Positions 1 to 8,418 of a stretch of 64,000 bases of DNA are shown here, one piece after another. The DNA comes from Streptantibioticus silvisoli. GTDB lineage: Bacteria > Actinomycetota > Actinomycetes > Streptomycetales > Streptomycetaceae. The translations under genes were made by a program, and so were the position numbers. Position 1 is the stretch's first letter. Each line of letters opens with the position of its first letter. The notes beneath the pieces were generated by a model that made no database searches, was not told where the DNA came from, and saw nothing but the letters and a program-made list of their open reading frames with translations. The DNA is taken from positions 186,001 to 250,000 of the forward strand of contig NZ_JAAGKO020000001.1 of assembly GCF_027947535.2 (NCBI RefSeq), read 5' to 3'.

Positions 1-400
1 CGGGCCTTGGGCTCCGATGTCGGCGAAGGATACGTCAACCGGATGTGGATGCTCGTGCGACAGATGTTCGACCGCGGGGGATTCCAACTCCTTCGGAATA
101 CCGTCCCGAGCGCTCCGGGGAATGCGATTCGGTACGCCGGAAATCAGCGGTCAACTGGACATACCGCAGGTGGGAGTTGGCCTGGACCTGTGTGGTGCTG
201 GGCCTCCTGGCCGGTGGGCTCCGCCGCGCGCCGGCGAAGACATGGGGCGAGGGTCGCGCAGCGCGTTTGTGTCTTCATTCGACTTGATGGGTTAGTGTAA
301 ACGGAAATTACCGGCTGAAGAGGGCTGCGCTATCCGCGTGCCCTTCCCCGGCTGCGTACGACACGCGTGGCCTCCCGAGAGAAAGTCAGGACCACTAGCG
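1..400. other. gene-free left edge
   Basis: I see no convincing coding region here: the short open frames in all phases have no recognisable family and overlap one another. The last 130 bases are less GC-rich than the surroundings and probably carry the promoter of the gene that starts at 401, but no clean -35/-10 pair with normal spacing could be assigned. Confidence 0.5.
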
Positions 401-1102
401 GTGGCAACGACGACTGGCGCACACAACGATATCGCCTCGACCATCAAGGCCCTGGAGGCGGAACTTCCCCAACTGGAGGACCACCAGGGGGAGCTCGAGA
501 AGAACCTCGCGGCGGTGACGGAGCGGCTCGCCGCCGTCCGTGTCGCGCTGACCAGCCTGAAGGCACTCGACGGCGCCCCCGCGCCGCTGTCCAGGCCGAC
601 GGCGCAGCAGCAGCAGGAAGCGCCGGAAACCGTTCCGGCGGCGCAGCCTCAGGCCGCCCCTGCCGAGGCGCGGACCCCCAAGCCCAAGGCGGAGGCGGTA
701 CCGGCTCCGCGTCGCACGGGCGAGAGCAAGTCACGCCAGGGCACGAAGACCCCGAAGCCCGCGGTCGGCCGCAAGAAGACCAGGGCGACGGCGACGACCG
801 CCGTGGAATCCGGCGACGACCAGGCGGCCCAGAAGCCCGCGGGCGCCGGCAGGACCGCGAAGAAGGCACCGGCGGAGGCCGCGCCGGCGAAGCGGACGAG
901 GACGCCGGGGCTGTCGCTGTCCATCGTGGCGGTTCTGACCAAGGCCGGGAAACCCCTGCGCGCGGGCGAGGTCAACGAGATCCTCGGCCGCGACAAGTCC
1001 AACGGCAACGTGAACTCGGTGCGTACCGCGCTGGAACGCCTTGTCGTCAACCAGGACATCCAGCGCGTGGGCCGCGGCCTGTACGAGGCCAACCAGGCGT
1101 AG
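401..1102 (+). CDS. coiled-coil / Lys-Ala-Pro linker / winged-helix protein
   Basis: The 233-residue product has three parts. Residues about 8-55 are a heptad-like, Glu/Leu-rich coiled coil. Residues about 60-165 are a low-complexity Ala/Pro/Lys linker like those of actinobacterial nucleoid proteins. Residues about 168-233 are a compact helix-turn-helix with a beta-wing ending, in which a GRDKSNGNVNSVRTALERL stretch looks like the recognition segment. I infer a DNA-binding, possibly chromosome-associated role; the family is common in Streptomyces but has no assigned function that I know. GTG at 401 is preferred over an upstream GTG at 338, because the extra 21 residues are compositionally foreign and the coiled coil begins right after 401. 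Confidence 0.75.
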   Translation: MATTTGAHNDIASTIKALEAELPQLEDHQGELEKNLAAVTERLAAVRVALTSLKALDGAPAPLSRPTAQQQQEAPETVPAAQPQAAPAEARTPKPKAEAVPAPRRTGESKSRQGTKTPKPAVGRKKTRATATTAVESGDDQAAQKPAGAGRTAKKAPAEAAPAKRTRTPGLSLSIVAVLTKAGKPLRAGEVNEILGRDKSNGNVNSVRTALERLVVNQDIQRVGRGLYEANQA

Positions 1103-1105
1103 GTC

Positions 1106-1334
1106 GTGTCTTGTGGATCCCGGCGGGCCCGCGACGTCCGGCACGCAGATCGCGGTGCCGCCGAGACGCCCCGATGACAGCAACTGTCGGGAAGTACCGG
1201 CGCCTTGCTCCCTCCAGCCTCCGGCTGGGAGGACGCCCCGGCGCCTTGCTCCCCCAGCCGTCGGCCGGGGGGCGGCCTCGCCGTCCCGGACGCCGCTGCT
1301 TGATCCACCCTGATCCCGCTGATCCACAAGACAC
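1106..1334. mobile_element. MITE-like element with 14-bp terminal inverted repeats
   Basis: Both ends carry a perfect 14-bp inverted repeat: GTGTCTTGTGGATC at 1106-1119 and its complement GATCCACAAGACAC at 1321-1334. The 229-bp interior has no credible ORF. It holds two diverged copies of a hairpin-forming segment that begins CGGCGCCTTGCTCCC (about 1198-1235 and 1239-1275). The size, non-coding interior and perfect ends suggest a non-autonomous miniature element, or the closed-up remnant of an IS, inserted four bases after the stop codon of the preceding gene. No target-site duplication is visible, so the call is tentative. Confidence 0.5.
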
Positions 1335-1808
1335 CTCCCGGTGCGCCTGCCGATCAAGGCGGTAGCGGCTCGCGTCATCCGGCTTCCCCACCTGGGGTCG
1401 TCGGGTGCCGCAGCGCAGGCGGGGACGGGCTCGCCGCCCCCGTCCGTGAGCGCGCCGGCGTGCGGGTGCCGTACGCGGTCGACGCCGGCGCCGAGGCCCC
1501 GCCCGGTTTCCCCACGACGACTCGGCGCGAGATCCGTGTCCACGGCCGGCGGTGCGGGGTCGGCCGAGTCGTCTCCGTACGGAACGGGTCATCACGCATG
1601 CCATGCCGCGACGTGCCACGGCGCGTCACCCGAAGCCGGCACAACCCTGTGATCCCGTGCCCGGAACCGCATGCTCCCGTAGGCGGAGCCTTCCGATCCC
1701 ATCAGTCATGGGGACCCGGATCGAACTCCCGAGTCCGCGCCGCCCAGTTGTCCGCGGCGGCGTCGAACACATCACCATGAGTCCCGCCGTGCCGAAGCAC
1801 GCCGGACG
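1335..1808. other. gene-free stretch
   Basis: No gene is supported between the MITE-like element and the end of the tetR gene. An imperfect GGAC-rich hairpin around 1709-1733 may act as the terminator of the leftward regulator gene, but no T-run follows. Confidence 0.4.
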
Positions 1809-2450
1809 TCAGCCCGGGGCGAGGAGCGTCGCGGCGAGGGTATCCGCCAGCCAGGTCCGGTAGGTGTCGGCGGGCCAGGCGCGGGTGGCGGTGAGCTGGG
1901 TGAACAGGTGCGGCCCGGTCAGGGCCCAGCACGCGTCGGCCAGCCGGGCCCGGTCCGCTCCCGGCCGCAGGAGACCCGCGGTGGCGAGGTGGGCGACGAA
2001 AGCGGTGACGCCGGTCAGCCGTTCCTCCTCGCTGGTCGCCAGCACCTGCGCGACGTCCGGACCGGCCTCGGCGAGCAGGGCGATCAGCGGGGCGAGCCGT
2101 TCGTGGACGCCGCAGACGAACGTGGCGTAGAGCCGGAGCTTGGCGTGCGGGTCGCGGGTCCGCCAGACCTCCCGCAGTTCGGGCCGCTCGCCCATGGCCA
2201 GGGGTTCGTCGTCGCCCGCCAAGGTGACGTCCCACAGCGCCTTGACCAGCCCCGGCTTGCCGCCGAACGCCTTGTAGACCGTTTCGGGGGAGACGCCGGC
2301 CTGCTCGGCGACGGCGCGGACGGTGGTGGCCCGGTAGCCGTCGCGAAAGAGCAGTTCCCGGCCCGCCGCCAGCACCGCCGCGCGGGTGCGGCGCGCGGCG
2401 TCCTGCCGGCGACTGGCGTCGTACGGCCGTCGCGGGGCATCGGACGACAT
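1809..2450 (-). CDS. TetR-family transcriptional regulator
   Basis: This 213-residue protein has the TetR_N layout. Residues about 18-65 contain AVLAAGRELLFRDGYRATTV followed by the helix-turn-helix AVAEQAGVSPETVYKAFGGK. The remainder is an all-helical ligand-binding and dimerisation domain. It is divergent from a metallo-beta-lactamase-fold hydrolase gene. The 73-bp gap between the two starts holds a perfect 6+6 inverted repeat (2478-2491), so autoregulation and control of the hydrolase by an unknown small ligand is the natural inference. Length and domain order are normal for the family. Confidence 0.93.
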   Translation of the reverse strand: MSSDAPRRPYDASRRQDAARRTRAAVLAAGRELLFRDGYRATTVRAVAEQAGVSPETVYKAFGGKPGLVKALWDVTLAGDDEPLAMGERPELREVWRTRDPHAKLRLYATFVCGVHERLAPLIALLAEAGPDVAQVLATSEEERLTGVTAFVAHLATAGLLRPGADRARLADACWALTGPHLFTQLTATRAWPADTYRTWLADTLAATLLAPG

Positions 2451-2477
2451 CGGCGCTCACTTCCCTTCCATATCCAT

Positions 2478-2491
2478 TACAGTTCACTGTA
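2478..2491. promoter_or_regulatory. probable TetR operator
   Basis: TACAGTTCACTGTA is a perfect palindrome of TACAGT arms around a 2-bp centre. It lies 27 bp upstream of the tetR start and 32 bp upstream of the hydrolase start, in the only AT-richer patch of the region. Position and symmetry are right for a TetR operator governing both divergent genes. Confidence 0.65.
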
Positions 2492-2523
2492 TCGAAAGGT
2501 GCGCCCCGCCGCTGGAGGACCAC

Positions 2524-3312
2524 ATGTCCCGTCCCGACCACCGCCTCCGACCCGAGGTGGCGCCCGGCGTGCACCGCCTCGGTGACCACGTCGTCAACTT
2601 CTACCTGGTCGAGGACCCCGAAGGCCCGGTCCTTGTCGACGCCGGACTCCCGGGCCACCTCGGGCAGTTGCTCGACCACCTGGCCGCCTCGAACCGCTCC
2701 CCGGCCGACATCCGCGCCGTGCTGCTGACCCACGGCCACCCCGACCACACCGGGCTGGCCCATGTGCTCCAGCAGGCCGGCGCCGATATCCGGATCCACC
2801 GGCACGACGCCGCGATCCTGCGTGACGGCCCGCGCAGCGCCATGCGCCACGCCGGACCGGAACGCTCCATGCTGCGGTATCTGCTGCGCCGGCCGGCCGC
2901 GATCGCCACCCCGCTGCACCTCGCCCGCAACGGAGCCTTCACGGCGCCCGCGCTGTCCGCAGGGCCCGGCCTGCGGGTCTTCGGCGCCGACCAGCGGCTG
3001 GAGGACGTACCCGGTGCGCCGCAGGCCGTCGTGCTGCCCGGCCACACCCCGGGCAGCGCCGCCTACCTGTTCCCTGAACGCGGCCTGCTGTTCACCGGTG
3101 ACGCGCTGGTCACCCACGACGGCCTGACGGGACACACCGGCCCCACCCTGGTCTGCCGCGGTTTCACCCACGACAGCGACGCCGCGCTGGCCGCCCTCGA
3201 CCGCCTGGACGAGTTGACCACCGCGACGCTGCTTCTGCCCGGCCACGGTGACCCGTTCACCGGCAGTCCCCAGGCCGCCACCGACCGGGCACGGCAACTC
3301 GGCCGGCGCTGA
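2524..3312 (+). CDS. MBL-fold metallo-hydrolase
   Basis: The 262-residue product is a metallo-beta-lactamase superfamily hydrolase. The metal motif HxHxDH is present as THGHPDHTG near residue 73. Later metal ligands are in the LPGHTPGS segment (near 165), the FTGD segment (near 184) and the C-terminal LLPGHGDP segment. The substrate is not predictable; the architecture is that of glyoxalase II/lactonase-like enzymes, with no signal peptide, so it is cytosolic. ATG 2524 is chosen because GGAGGA lies 6 bp upstream. It is divergent from, and probably repressed by, the adjacent TetR protein. Confidence 0.92.
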   Translation: MSRPDHRLRPEVAPGVHRLGDHVVNFYLVEDPEGPVLVDAGLPGHLGQLLDHLAASNRSPADIRAVLLTHGHPDHTGLAHVLQQAGADIRIHRHDAAILRDGPRSAMRHAGPERSMLRYLLRRPAAIATPLHLARNGAFTAPALSAGPGLRVFGADQRLEDVPGAPQAVVLPGHTPGSAAYLFPERGLLFTGDALVTHDGLTGHTGPTLVCRGFTHDSDAALAALDRLDELTTATLLLPGHGDPFTGSPQAATDRARQLGRR

Positions 3313-3517
3313 GCGGCAACGAGCAACTGGCGCTGCCGGCCCGGGCGTTGGCCGACCCGCATACGTTGCCGCTTCCCGGGTGCTCTCGTGACTGCTCGCA
3401 CCACGGCTCTCGTGACCTCCCTCGCAGCCACGCGGCGCCGGCGGACCGGCGGCGCGCTGCTGCCGCGGGCCGCGGATGGACAGCGGGTTGGTCGCGCCGG
3501 GCGGTGGCGACGAGGAC

Positions 3518-4771
3518 TCACGCCTCGACGAGGTCGCCCTGATCGTTCGTGGCGGCAGTCGTGGCGGCGTTGGCGCGGCGGCGTGCGACGCGGCCGGAGA
3601 GCCGGTAGCCGGCGCCCATGACGGCGATGACCGCGGCGGTTTCGGCGGTGCCCCAGACCCAGGTGGACGTGCTGCTCTCCTTGGGATCGAGCTTGGGCAG
3701 CCTGTCCGGCGCGAGGGCGACCCTGGAGTGCTCGGCCACGTCGGCCTGGTACGCCTGGTTGCGGGCCGAGCCGTGCAGGAACGGCGCGACGAAGAGCACC
3801 GCCAGCCCGAGCAGGACCTCGACGGCGAGTACGGCGGGGAACCTCCGGATGAGGATCATGTGCAGGGGACGCCGGTCACCGGCGGCCCGCAGCGCTTCGA
3901 CACGCGGGTGCAGCCAGAACTGGTTGACGGCGCCGAGCAGCAGCAGAGCGCCGAAGATGATGATCTTCACGCCGAGCACCCGCCCGTACATGGTGGTGAT
4001 CAGCTGCGTCGGCCCGTCCACGTGTTCCCAGTACAGGAACAGCCCGGAGAGCGCGATGGCCGCCACGCAGCTCATGGCCGCGGCGGAGAAGCGGCGGATC
4101 GCCGGGGACCAGAACGCGCCCCGGGCGGTGGGCGCGACGGCGCCGGGCAGGGCGAGCAGCAGCAGGCCGACCATGCCGCCGATCCAGACGGCGCTGCCCA
4201 GCAGGTGCAGCATCCACATACCGGTTTCGAAGACGGCCCGGCCCCAGTCGTCCGGGACCGCGTCCGGGAACTTGGTGGTGCCGAGCGCCACCGCCCCGGC
4301 GACCAGGCCGGCCGCCAGCAGCCACCGCCGCGCCGGCCCCGCCGCGACCTTGCGGACGGTGAGCGGGGCGAGCAGCGCGGCGCCGATCAGGACGAAGGTC
4401 AATTCCAGTCCCGACAGCCGCCCGTCGTTGCTGCCGTCGTACACCGTGTTCCATGCCGCGCCGTACGCGTAGCCGCCGCTTGCCGACGCCCCGTGCGCGA
4501 GATCGGTGAGCACCGCGGGCACGGCCAGCACGCCCAGCGCGACCGCGACCCGGGACAGCCGCGTGGTCACCGCCGTGAGCGTGTCCACCCCGATCCGCCC
4601 GGCCGCCGGCCCCGCGGCCGTCAACGCCAGGGCGGCCAGTCCGACGAATCCCATGAGCGTCGCCCAGGTCGTCCAGGCGACAACGCTGTCCACGAAGGGG
4701 CCGAGCGGCGTCGATGGCGCTGCCGCCGCGAATGGCTGGAGGCCAGGAAGCAACTGACGGGAAATGAGCAC
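3518..4771 (-). CDS. CopD-domain integral membrane protein
   Basis: The 417-residue polytopic protein has about nine hydrophobic spans and a CopD (copper resistance D) domain in its C-terminal two thirds, including WMLHLLGSAVWIGGMVGL, SGLFLYWEHV and the KIIIFGALLLLGAVNQFWLHP segment. There is no fused CopC or YcnI domain. The family is associated with copper import or handling across the membrane, but the substrate of this member is unknown. GTG 4771 is preceded by AAGGAC. The gene stands alone and is preceded by a near-consensus iron box (4815-4833), which is unexpected for a copper gene and points to iron-responsive control. Confidence 0.88.
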   Translation of the reverse strand: MLISRQLLPGLQPFAAAAPSTPLGPFVDSVVAWTTWATLMGFVGLAALALTAAGPAAGRIGVDTLTAVTTRLSRVAVALGVLAVPAVLTDLAHGASASGGYAYGAAWNTVYDGSNDGRLSGLELTFVLIGAALLAPLTVRKVAAGPARRWLLAAGLVAGAVALGTTKFPDAVPDDWGRAVFETGMWMLHLLGSAVWIGGMVGLLLLALPGAVAPTARGAFWSPAIRRFSAAAMSCVAAIALSGLFLYWEHVDGPTQLITTMYGRVLGVKIIIFGALLLLGAVNQFWLHPRVEALRAAGDRRPLHMILIRRFPAVLAVEVLLGLAVLFVAPFLHGSARNQAYQADVAEHSRVALAPDRLPKLDPKESSTSTWVWGTAETAAVIAVMGAGYRLSGRVARRRANAATTAATNDQGDLVEA

Positions 4772-4814
4772 GGCTGACCGTCCTTGCTGGCGGACCGGGG
4801 GACTCGGGGTGAAG

Positions 4815-4833
4815 TTAGGTTAGGCATGCCTAA
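4815..4833. promoter_or_regulatory. iron box (IdeR/DmdR-type operator)
   Basis: TTAGGTTAGGCATGCCTAA matches the DtxR/IdeR/DmdR consensus TTAGGTTAGGCTAACCTAA at 16 of 19 positions, and its last 14 bases form a perfect palindrome. It lies 44 bp upstream of the CopD-domain gene start, where it would block that promoter when Fe2+-loaded repressor binds. No rightward gene close by looks like an alternative target. Confidence 0.75.
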
Positions 4834-5402
4834 GTTGTACCGTCAATGTGATGAACGAAACTCGCACCGTGCTGAGTCGAAGCCGGCCGGACCCCGTATT
4901 CGTCCGTTTCGGGCGCTGGTGGCCCCGGGGGCTTTCGGCGGCCCGGGGGGTCGGCAGCTTCCGGTGGTGCGGAGCCGGGTGGGATAGCGGTCGCGACGTT
5001 GCACCCGATTGACGCGGCGGTTGTCGCGTCGTAGTCGGTCGGAACGGTGGCCGCTGTCGGCGCCTCCGGGCCGCCGCTGGTCAGGGCCGGTGTCGGGAAG
5101 GTCCGGTGGGCGGTGGCGCATCGTCCTCTCGCGGATGGTGCAACGCGGTCAACCGCGCCTCGGACCAACGCACTTGACCGGCAAATCGGGGCGACGGGAC
5201 GGCCCCGGACGGTGTCGGTGGCGGGCGCTCTCGTTTCCCGCCCGAACCGCCGCGGCCGGCCGGCGCCCGGCGCCCGGCGTCCAGGGCGCCGGCGGTCCGT
5301 AAGCCGGCACCGTTGACTTCTTCGAGGTCGGCAGCGCCCCGCAATGCCGACACGTGGTGCGACGCGGTCGTCGCCTGCGTTGTCGGTACGTCGCCGACCG
5401 CG

Positions 5403-5660
5403 TCAAGACAACGCGGATGAGACTGCCGCGCAACGCTGTTCGGGGGCGGCGGTCGGACGGGCGCTGGTGATGCGCTCACCGCTGTTGTCGTTGCACATGC
5501 CGCGCTGGCCGTCGTAGGTGATGTGCTGGGCCAGCGAGGCGACCTGGACGCCGGGGCTGAAGTGCATGGGTCCGGAGGACTGGCAGGAGATGTTCACCTC
5601 CGGTACGGCGACAGCGGGGGCCGGTGCGGTGATGGCGGCATCGACTGCACGCCGCTCGCC
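5403..5660 (-). pseudogene. possible remnant of a secreted beta-rich protein
   Basis: In one minus-strand frame, a stretch reading VPEVNISCQSSGPMHFSPG and then TYDGQRGMCN has two Cys and a pattern I associate with the N-terminal part of a common family of secreted Streptomyces proteins. Signal peptide, start codon and the C-terminal half are missing. Recognition rests on pattern memory only and confidence is low; it may be chance. Confidence 0.25.
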
Positions 5661-6135
5661 CGATCCCACGTCGGTGCCCTCGGCCGGCGGATCGGCGGTC
5701 GGCCCCAAGTGGGATGCACCGGGAGCCGCTCGGCGCTGCGGCGGCAGGTGGCGGCGGTGACCGGGGGCCTCTGGCTGCGCGGGCCCCGGTCGGCCAGGAT
5801 CGCTTGGGCCGGGCACGGACGACGGGGCAACGCCGTTACCCGTCACGGTAGTTGGCGTGGGCGACGCGGCAGGGGAGGGGCCCACCGTGGCGCCGGAGTT
5901 CCACACCTCGGTCAGCGGTACGAGACGGTCGAGGCCGAGCGCACACGTCGCCGATGTCGATGCCGATGTGGATGCCGTCGTGCCGCGACCGCCAACTGCG
6001 CCGGTGAGGCCGTGCCGACGGCCGGCGCGTCATCGCTTCGCCGCAGGCCGTTCAGGTGTCCGCACCCGACGGCGACGCTTCGACGACGACCGCGTCCTAC
6101 CCAACAGCCGCCCGCCGTAGGACAGTTCGGCCTCG

Positions 6136-6289
6136 TGACACTCCTCCGTGCGGAAGCCCCCCGTAGGACCTGCGACTCCGTGCGACGGCCCCGTACAACC
6201 TGCGACTCCGTGCGGCAGTCCACAATCTGCGACTCCGTGCCGGAGTCCCCGTACGCCCTGCGACTCCGTGCGGAAGCCCCCCGTACGAC
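6136..6289. repeat. intergenic minisatellite, about 30-bp unit
   Basis: Four units begin with the invariant core TGCGACTCCGTGC at 6171, 6201, 6228 and 6259, with unit lengths of 30, 27, 31 and 31 bp. A diverged half-unit (6136-6170) precedes them. The unit tails vary around GGAAGCCCCCCGTACGAC. The array lies directly downstream of the leftward marR gene and is not palindromic. Unequal unit lengths argue against a coding repeat, and the spacers are too short for CRISPR. Confidence 0.85.
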
Positions 6290-6330
6290 ATCCCCCGCAC
6301 CGCCGCGGGACGCGTTCCCGGTGGCGGCAG

Positions 6331-6840
6331 TCAGGCCGCGGAGACGGTGCCGGGGGTGCCGTGGTCGTCGGCGGTCGTGCTGAGTTGGCCGTGGAGTCCC
6401 GCGAGTCCTATGGCCAGTGCGCGCCGCTCGGCCGGGGGCATGGCGTCGATGGCGTGCTGGAGAACGCTCTCGCGCTGCTCGCGGATGCGTTCCAGGTGTG
6501 CCCTGCCCGCGGTGGTCAGCCGCAGGGTGACTTCCCGTCCGCTGTCGGGGCTCGGCAGCCGCTCCAGGAAGCCGATGGCCTGCAGGCGGTCGCACAGCCG
6601 GCTGACGGACGGGGGCGCGGTGCCGAGCCGCCGGCACAGGGTCCGCATCCGGATGCCCTCGTCGCGGTCGACGATGTACATCAGGCGCAGTTGGGAGGCG
6701 GAGGCCGGAGCGGTGCCGGCGGACTCCCTGGCGCGTTCCCCCATCACGTGGAGGAGTTCGATGATGCCGCTGGCGGACTGGGTGGCCTGGTGGGAGAACC
6801 CGCCCGGGACGAGATCTGGCGCTGGCATCTGCTTCCCCAT
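6331..6840 (-). CDS. MarR-family transcriptional regulator
   Basis: The 169-residue product is a winged-helix MarR protein. Residues about 45-120 contain SQLRLMYIVDRDEGIRMRTL, the recognition helix region APPSVSRLCDRLQAIGFLER, and the wing PDSGREVTLRLTTAGRAHLE. It is the last gene of a leftward set (PP2C phosphatase, B12-binding protein, STAS protein), 55 bp after the STAS gene, so co-transcription is likely. The 22-bp inverted repeat upstream of the phosphatase (10119-10140) is a candidate binding site, which would make the operon autoregulated; this is inference. Confidence 0.9.
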   Translation of the reverse strand: MGKQMPAPDLVPGGFSHQATQSASGIIELLHVMGERARESAGTAPASASQLRLMYIVDRDEGIRMRTLCRRLGTAPPSVSRLCDRLQAIGFLERLPSPDSGREVTLRLTTAGRAHLERIREQRESVLQHAIDAMPPAERRALAIGLAGLHGQLSTTADDHGTPGTVSAA

Positions 6841-6895
6841 CGGTATGTGTGTCCCCGTCCCGTGCGAGCGTTCCGTACGGGGGCGGGCAGTGGCG

Positions 6896-7327
6896 TCAGG
6901 TGGTGCCGTCCGGTCCGGTGGGGCGGGCCGCTCTCGCTTCCGCGCTGTTCTTGGGGGACTCCCCCGCGCCGGCGGGAGAGCTCGCGGCGCCGTTGGGGGA
7001 CGCCGTGAGGTGTTCCAGGGTACCGGTGATGGTCAGCAGCCGGTCCAGCCGTGCGGTGCGGTCGTCCAGATGGAGGCGGACGCCGGCTTCGCCGGTGCGG
7101 CGGTGGATCATCAGCAGGACGGACAGCCCCATGGAGTCGACGGTGCCCAGCCCGGCGCAGTGCAGGTGCAGGTGCTCCAGGCGCGGCCGGCCGGCGAGTT
7201 GCCCGGTGACGGCGGCCAGGAGGCGGTCGGCGTTGTCGTAGTCGAGGTCGCCCCGCAGCTCGATGCGGACGGTGGCCTCGGTGTCGACCGTGGTCAGGCG
7301 CAGACGGGCGGAGGGCATCATGGTCAT
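6896..7327 (-). CDS. STAS-domain anti-anti-sigma factor-like protein
   Basis: This 143-residue protein is a single STAS domain (about residues 8-112) followed by a disordered Ala/Pro-rich tail. The phosphorylatable serine sits in TVDSMGLSVL (Ser65), matching SpoIIAA/RsbV. In partner switching, unphosphorylated STAS protein captures an anti-sigma kinase and frees a sigma factor, and a PP2C phosphatase reactivates it. The start ATG overlaps the stop of the upstream B12-protein gene (ATGA), giving translational coupling. No anti-sigma kinase gene is in this window, so the partner must be encoded elsewhere. Confidence 0.9.
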   Translation of the reverse strand: MTMMPSARLRLTTVDTEATVRIELRGDLDYDNADRLLAAVTGQLAGRPRLEHLHLHCAGLGTVDSMGLSVLLMIHRRTGEAGVRLHLDDRTARLDRLLTITGTLEHLTASPNGAASSPAGAGESPKNSAEARAARPTGPDGTT

Positions 7328-8418
7328 GCTCGGTTCCCGGCGGTGGTGGCGTGGAGAGGGATGAGTGCGTCGGTGCCGCGGCGGAGGATGCGGGTGGCCC
7401 GGGGGAAGTCCTTGAGTTCACGGGCCAGGATGCCCAGGGCCGGCGGCAGGCTGTGGGCGGGCACGCCGCGCGCGGTGAGGATCTCGGCGGTCCAGGTGAT
7501 GAACCCGGTGAAGAGTTCCTCGTCGCCGAGGTACAGGGCCGTGGCGAGGAACTCCACGATGTGTGCGAGGTCCTCCGCCGTGTGCTCGCGCTGGAGTTCG
7601 CTGTACGCGCGCATGGCGGGGAACGCGTCCTCCAGGGCGGTGAAGACGGTGCGCACGAGCGAGGCGCTGCCCCGGGCGACCATGGTGTATTCCTGGTCGG
7701 CCAGGTGGGGCAGGTCGTCCAGCTGCTGGTGGTCGGGCTGCGGTCGTGCCAGCGGTTGCCCGGCGAGGCGGTCGGCCGCGGCGCGGGCGTCGGGTGCCCA
7801 GGCGTCGGCGCCGAGCCGGCGGGCGTAGCGGCCGTCGGGCCCGAAGGCGGCGCCTCCCACCAGGACGGGTGCGCCGACCGACTGGCAGGCGGTGATCGCG
7901 GCGTGCGCGGTGGGCAGCCGGGTCGCTATCGAACCGGACAGGGCGACCGCGTCGGCGGCGGTGCGGTGCAGGTGGGTGATGAGGTGCGGGGTGGGGACCT
8001 GGGCGCCGAGGTAGTCCACCCGCCAGCCGCGCAGTTTCAGCACCTCGGCCAGCAGGCGGGCGGGCAGCGCGTGCCATTCGCCGTCGACGCAGGCCACCGT
8101 GATCCGGCCGCGTTCGGGAGCGGTGCGGGCTGCGGGGTGCAGGGCGAGTGCGGCGACGGCCCGTTCGTTGACGGCGGTCGCGGCGTGTTCCTGCGCCACG
8201 CTGAGGCGGTTTGCGGCCCACTCGCGGCCCACCTTGCCCTGGACCGGGGCGATCACGTCCAGCAGCACGCTCTCCGGGTCGACACCGTCGTCCACGGCGC
8301 GCAGCACCAGGTCGGTGGCCGTGTACTCGTCGGCCGCCGAGACGGCCTCCCACAGTTCGTCGGCCAGCTGCCGGACTGCTTCGTCGCCGCGCAGGCGGTG
8401 GGACGTGCGGGTGCTCAT
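7324..8418 (-). CDS. cobalamin-binding protein, W-x9-EH photoreceptor type
   Basis: The 364-residue product has three parts. A helical-bundle cap (about 10-95) contains W67 followed after exactly nine residues by E77-H78, the W-x9-EH signature of CarH/LitR/AerR-type light-sensing cobalamin domains. A Rossmann-like B12-binding domain (about 105-225) has DGEWH (His116 as probable lower ligand), DYLGAQVP and VGGAAFG. A helical C-terminal domain of about 130 residues is of unknown role. No MerR DNA-binding domain is fused, so output is probably protein-protein. ATG 8418 overlaps the phosphatase stop, and its own stop overlaps the STAS start. The longer upstream frame is antisense-like, so 8418 is preferred. 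Confidence 0.88.
   Translation of the reverse strand: MSTRTSHRLRGDEAVRQLADELWEAVSAADEYTATDLVLRAVDDGVDPESVLLDVIAPVQGKVGREWAANRLSVAQEHAATAVNERAVAALALHPAARTAPERGRITVACVDGEWHALPARLLAEVLKLRGWRVDYLGAQVPTPHLITHLHRTAADAVALSGSIATRLPTAHAAITACQSVGAPVLVGGAAFGPDGRYARRLGADAWAPDARAAADRLAGQPLARPQPDHQQLDDLPHLADQEYTMVARGSASLVRTVFTALEDAFPAMRAYSELQREHTAEDLAHIVEFLATALYLGDEELFTGFITWTAEILTARGVPAHSLPPALGILARELKDFPRATRILRRGTDALIPLHATTAGNRA

Larger units (their letters stand above)
4834..6330. other. 1.5-kb gene-poor region
   Basis: No intact gene is supported. The stretch contains a possible decayed fragment of a secreted-protein family (5403-5660, minus strand) and a minisatellite (6136-6289). The remaining open frames are Arg/Pro/Gly-rich shadows in a GC-rich background. 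Confidence 0.5.

Noticed and set aside
1709-1740. A tRNA T-arm-like stretch on the minus strand
   Set aside because: The stem does not pair correctly and no anticodon or acceptor arm can be folded around it.
6136-6289. Possible CRISPR array
   Set aside because: The 13-bp conserved core is too short, intervening tails are 14-18 bp and similar to one another, and no cas gene is near.
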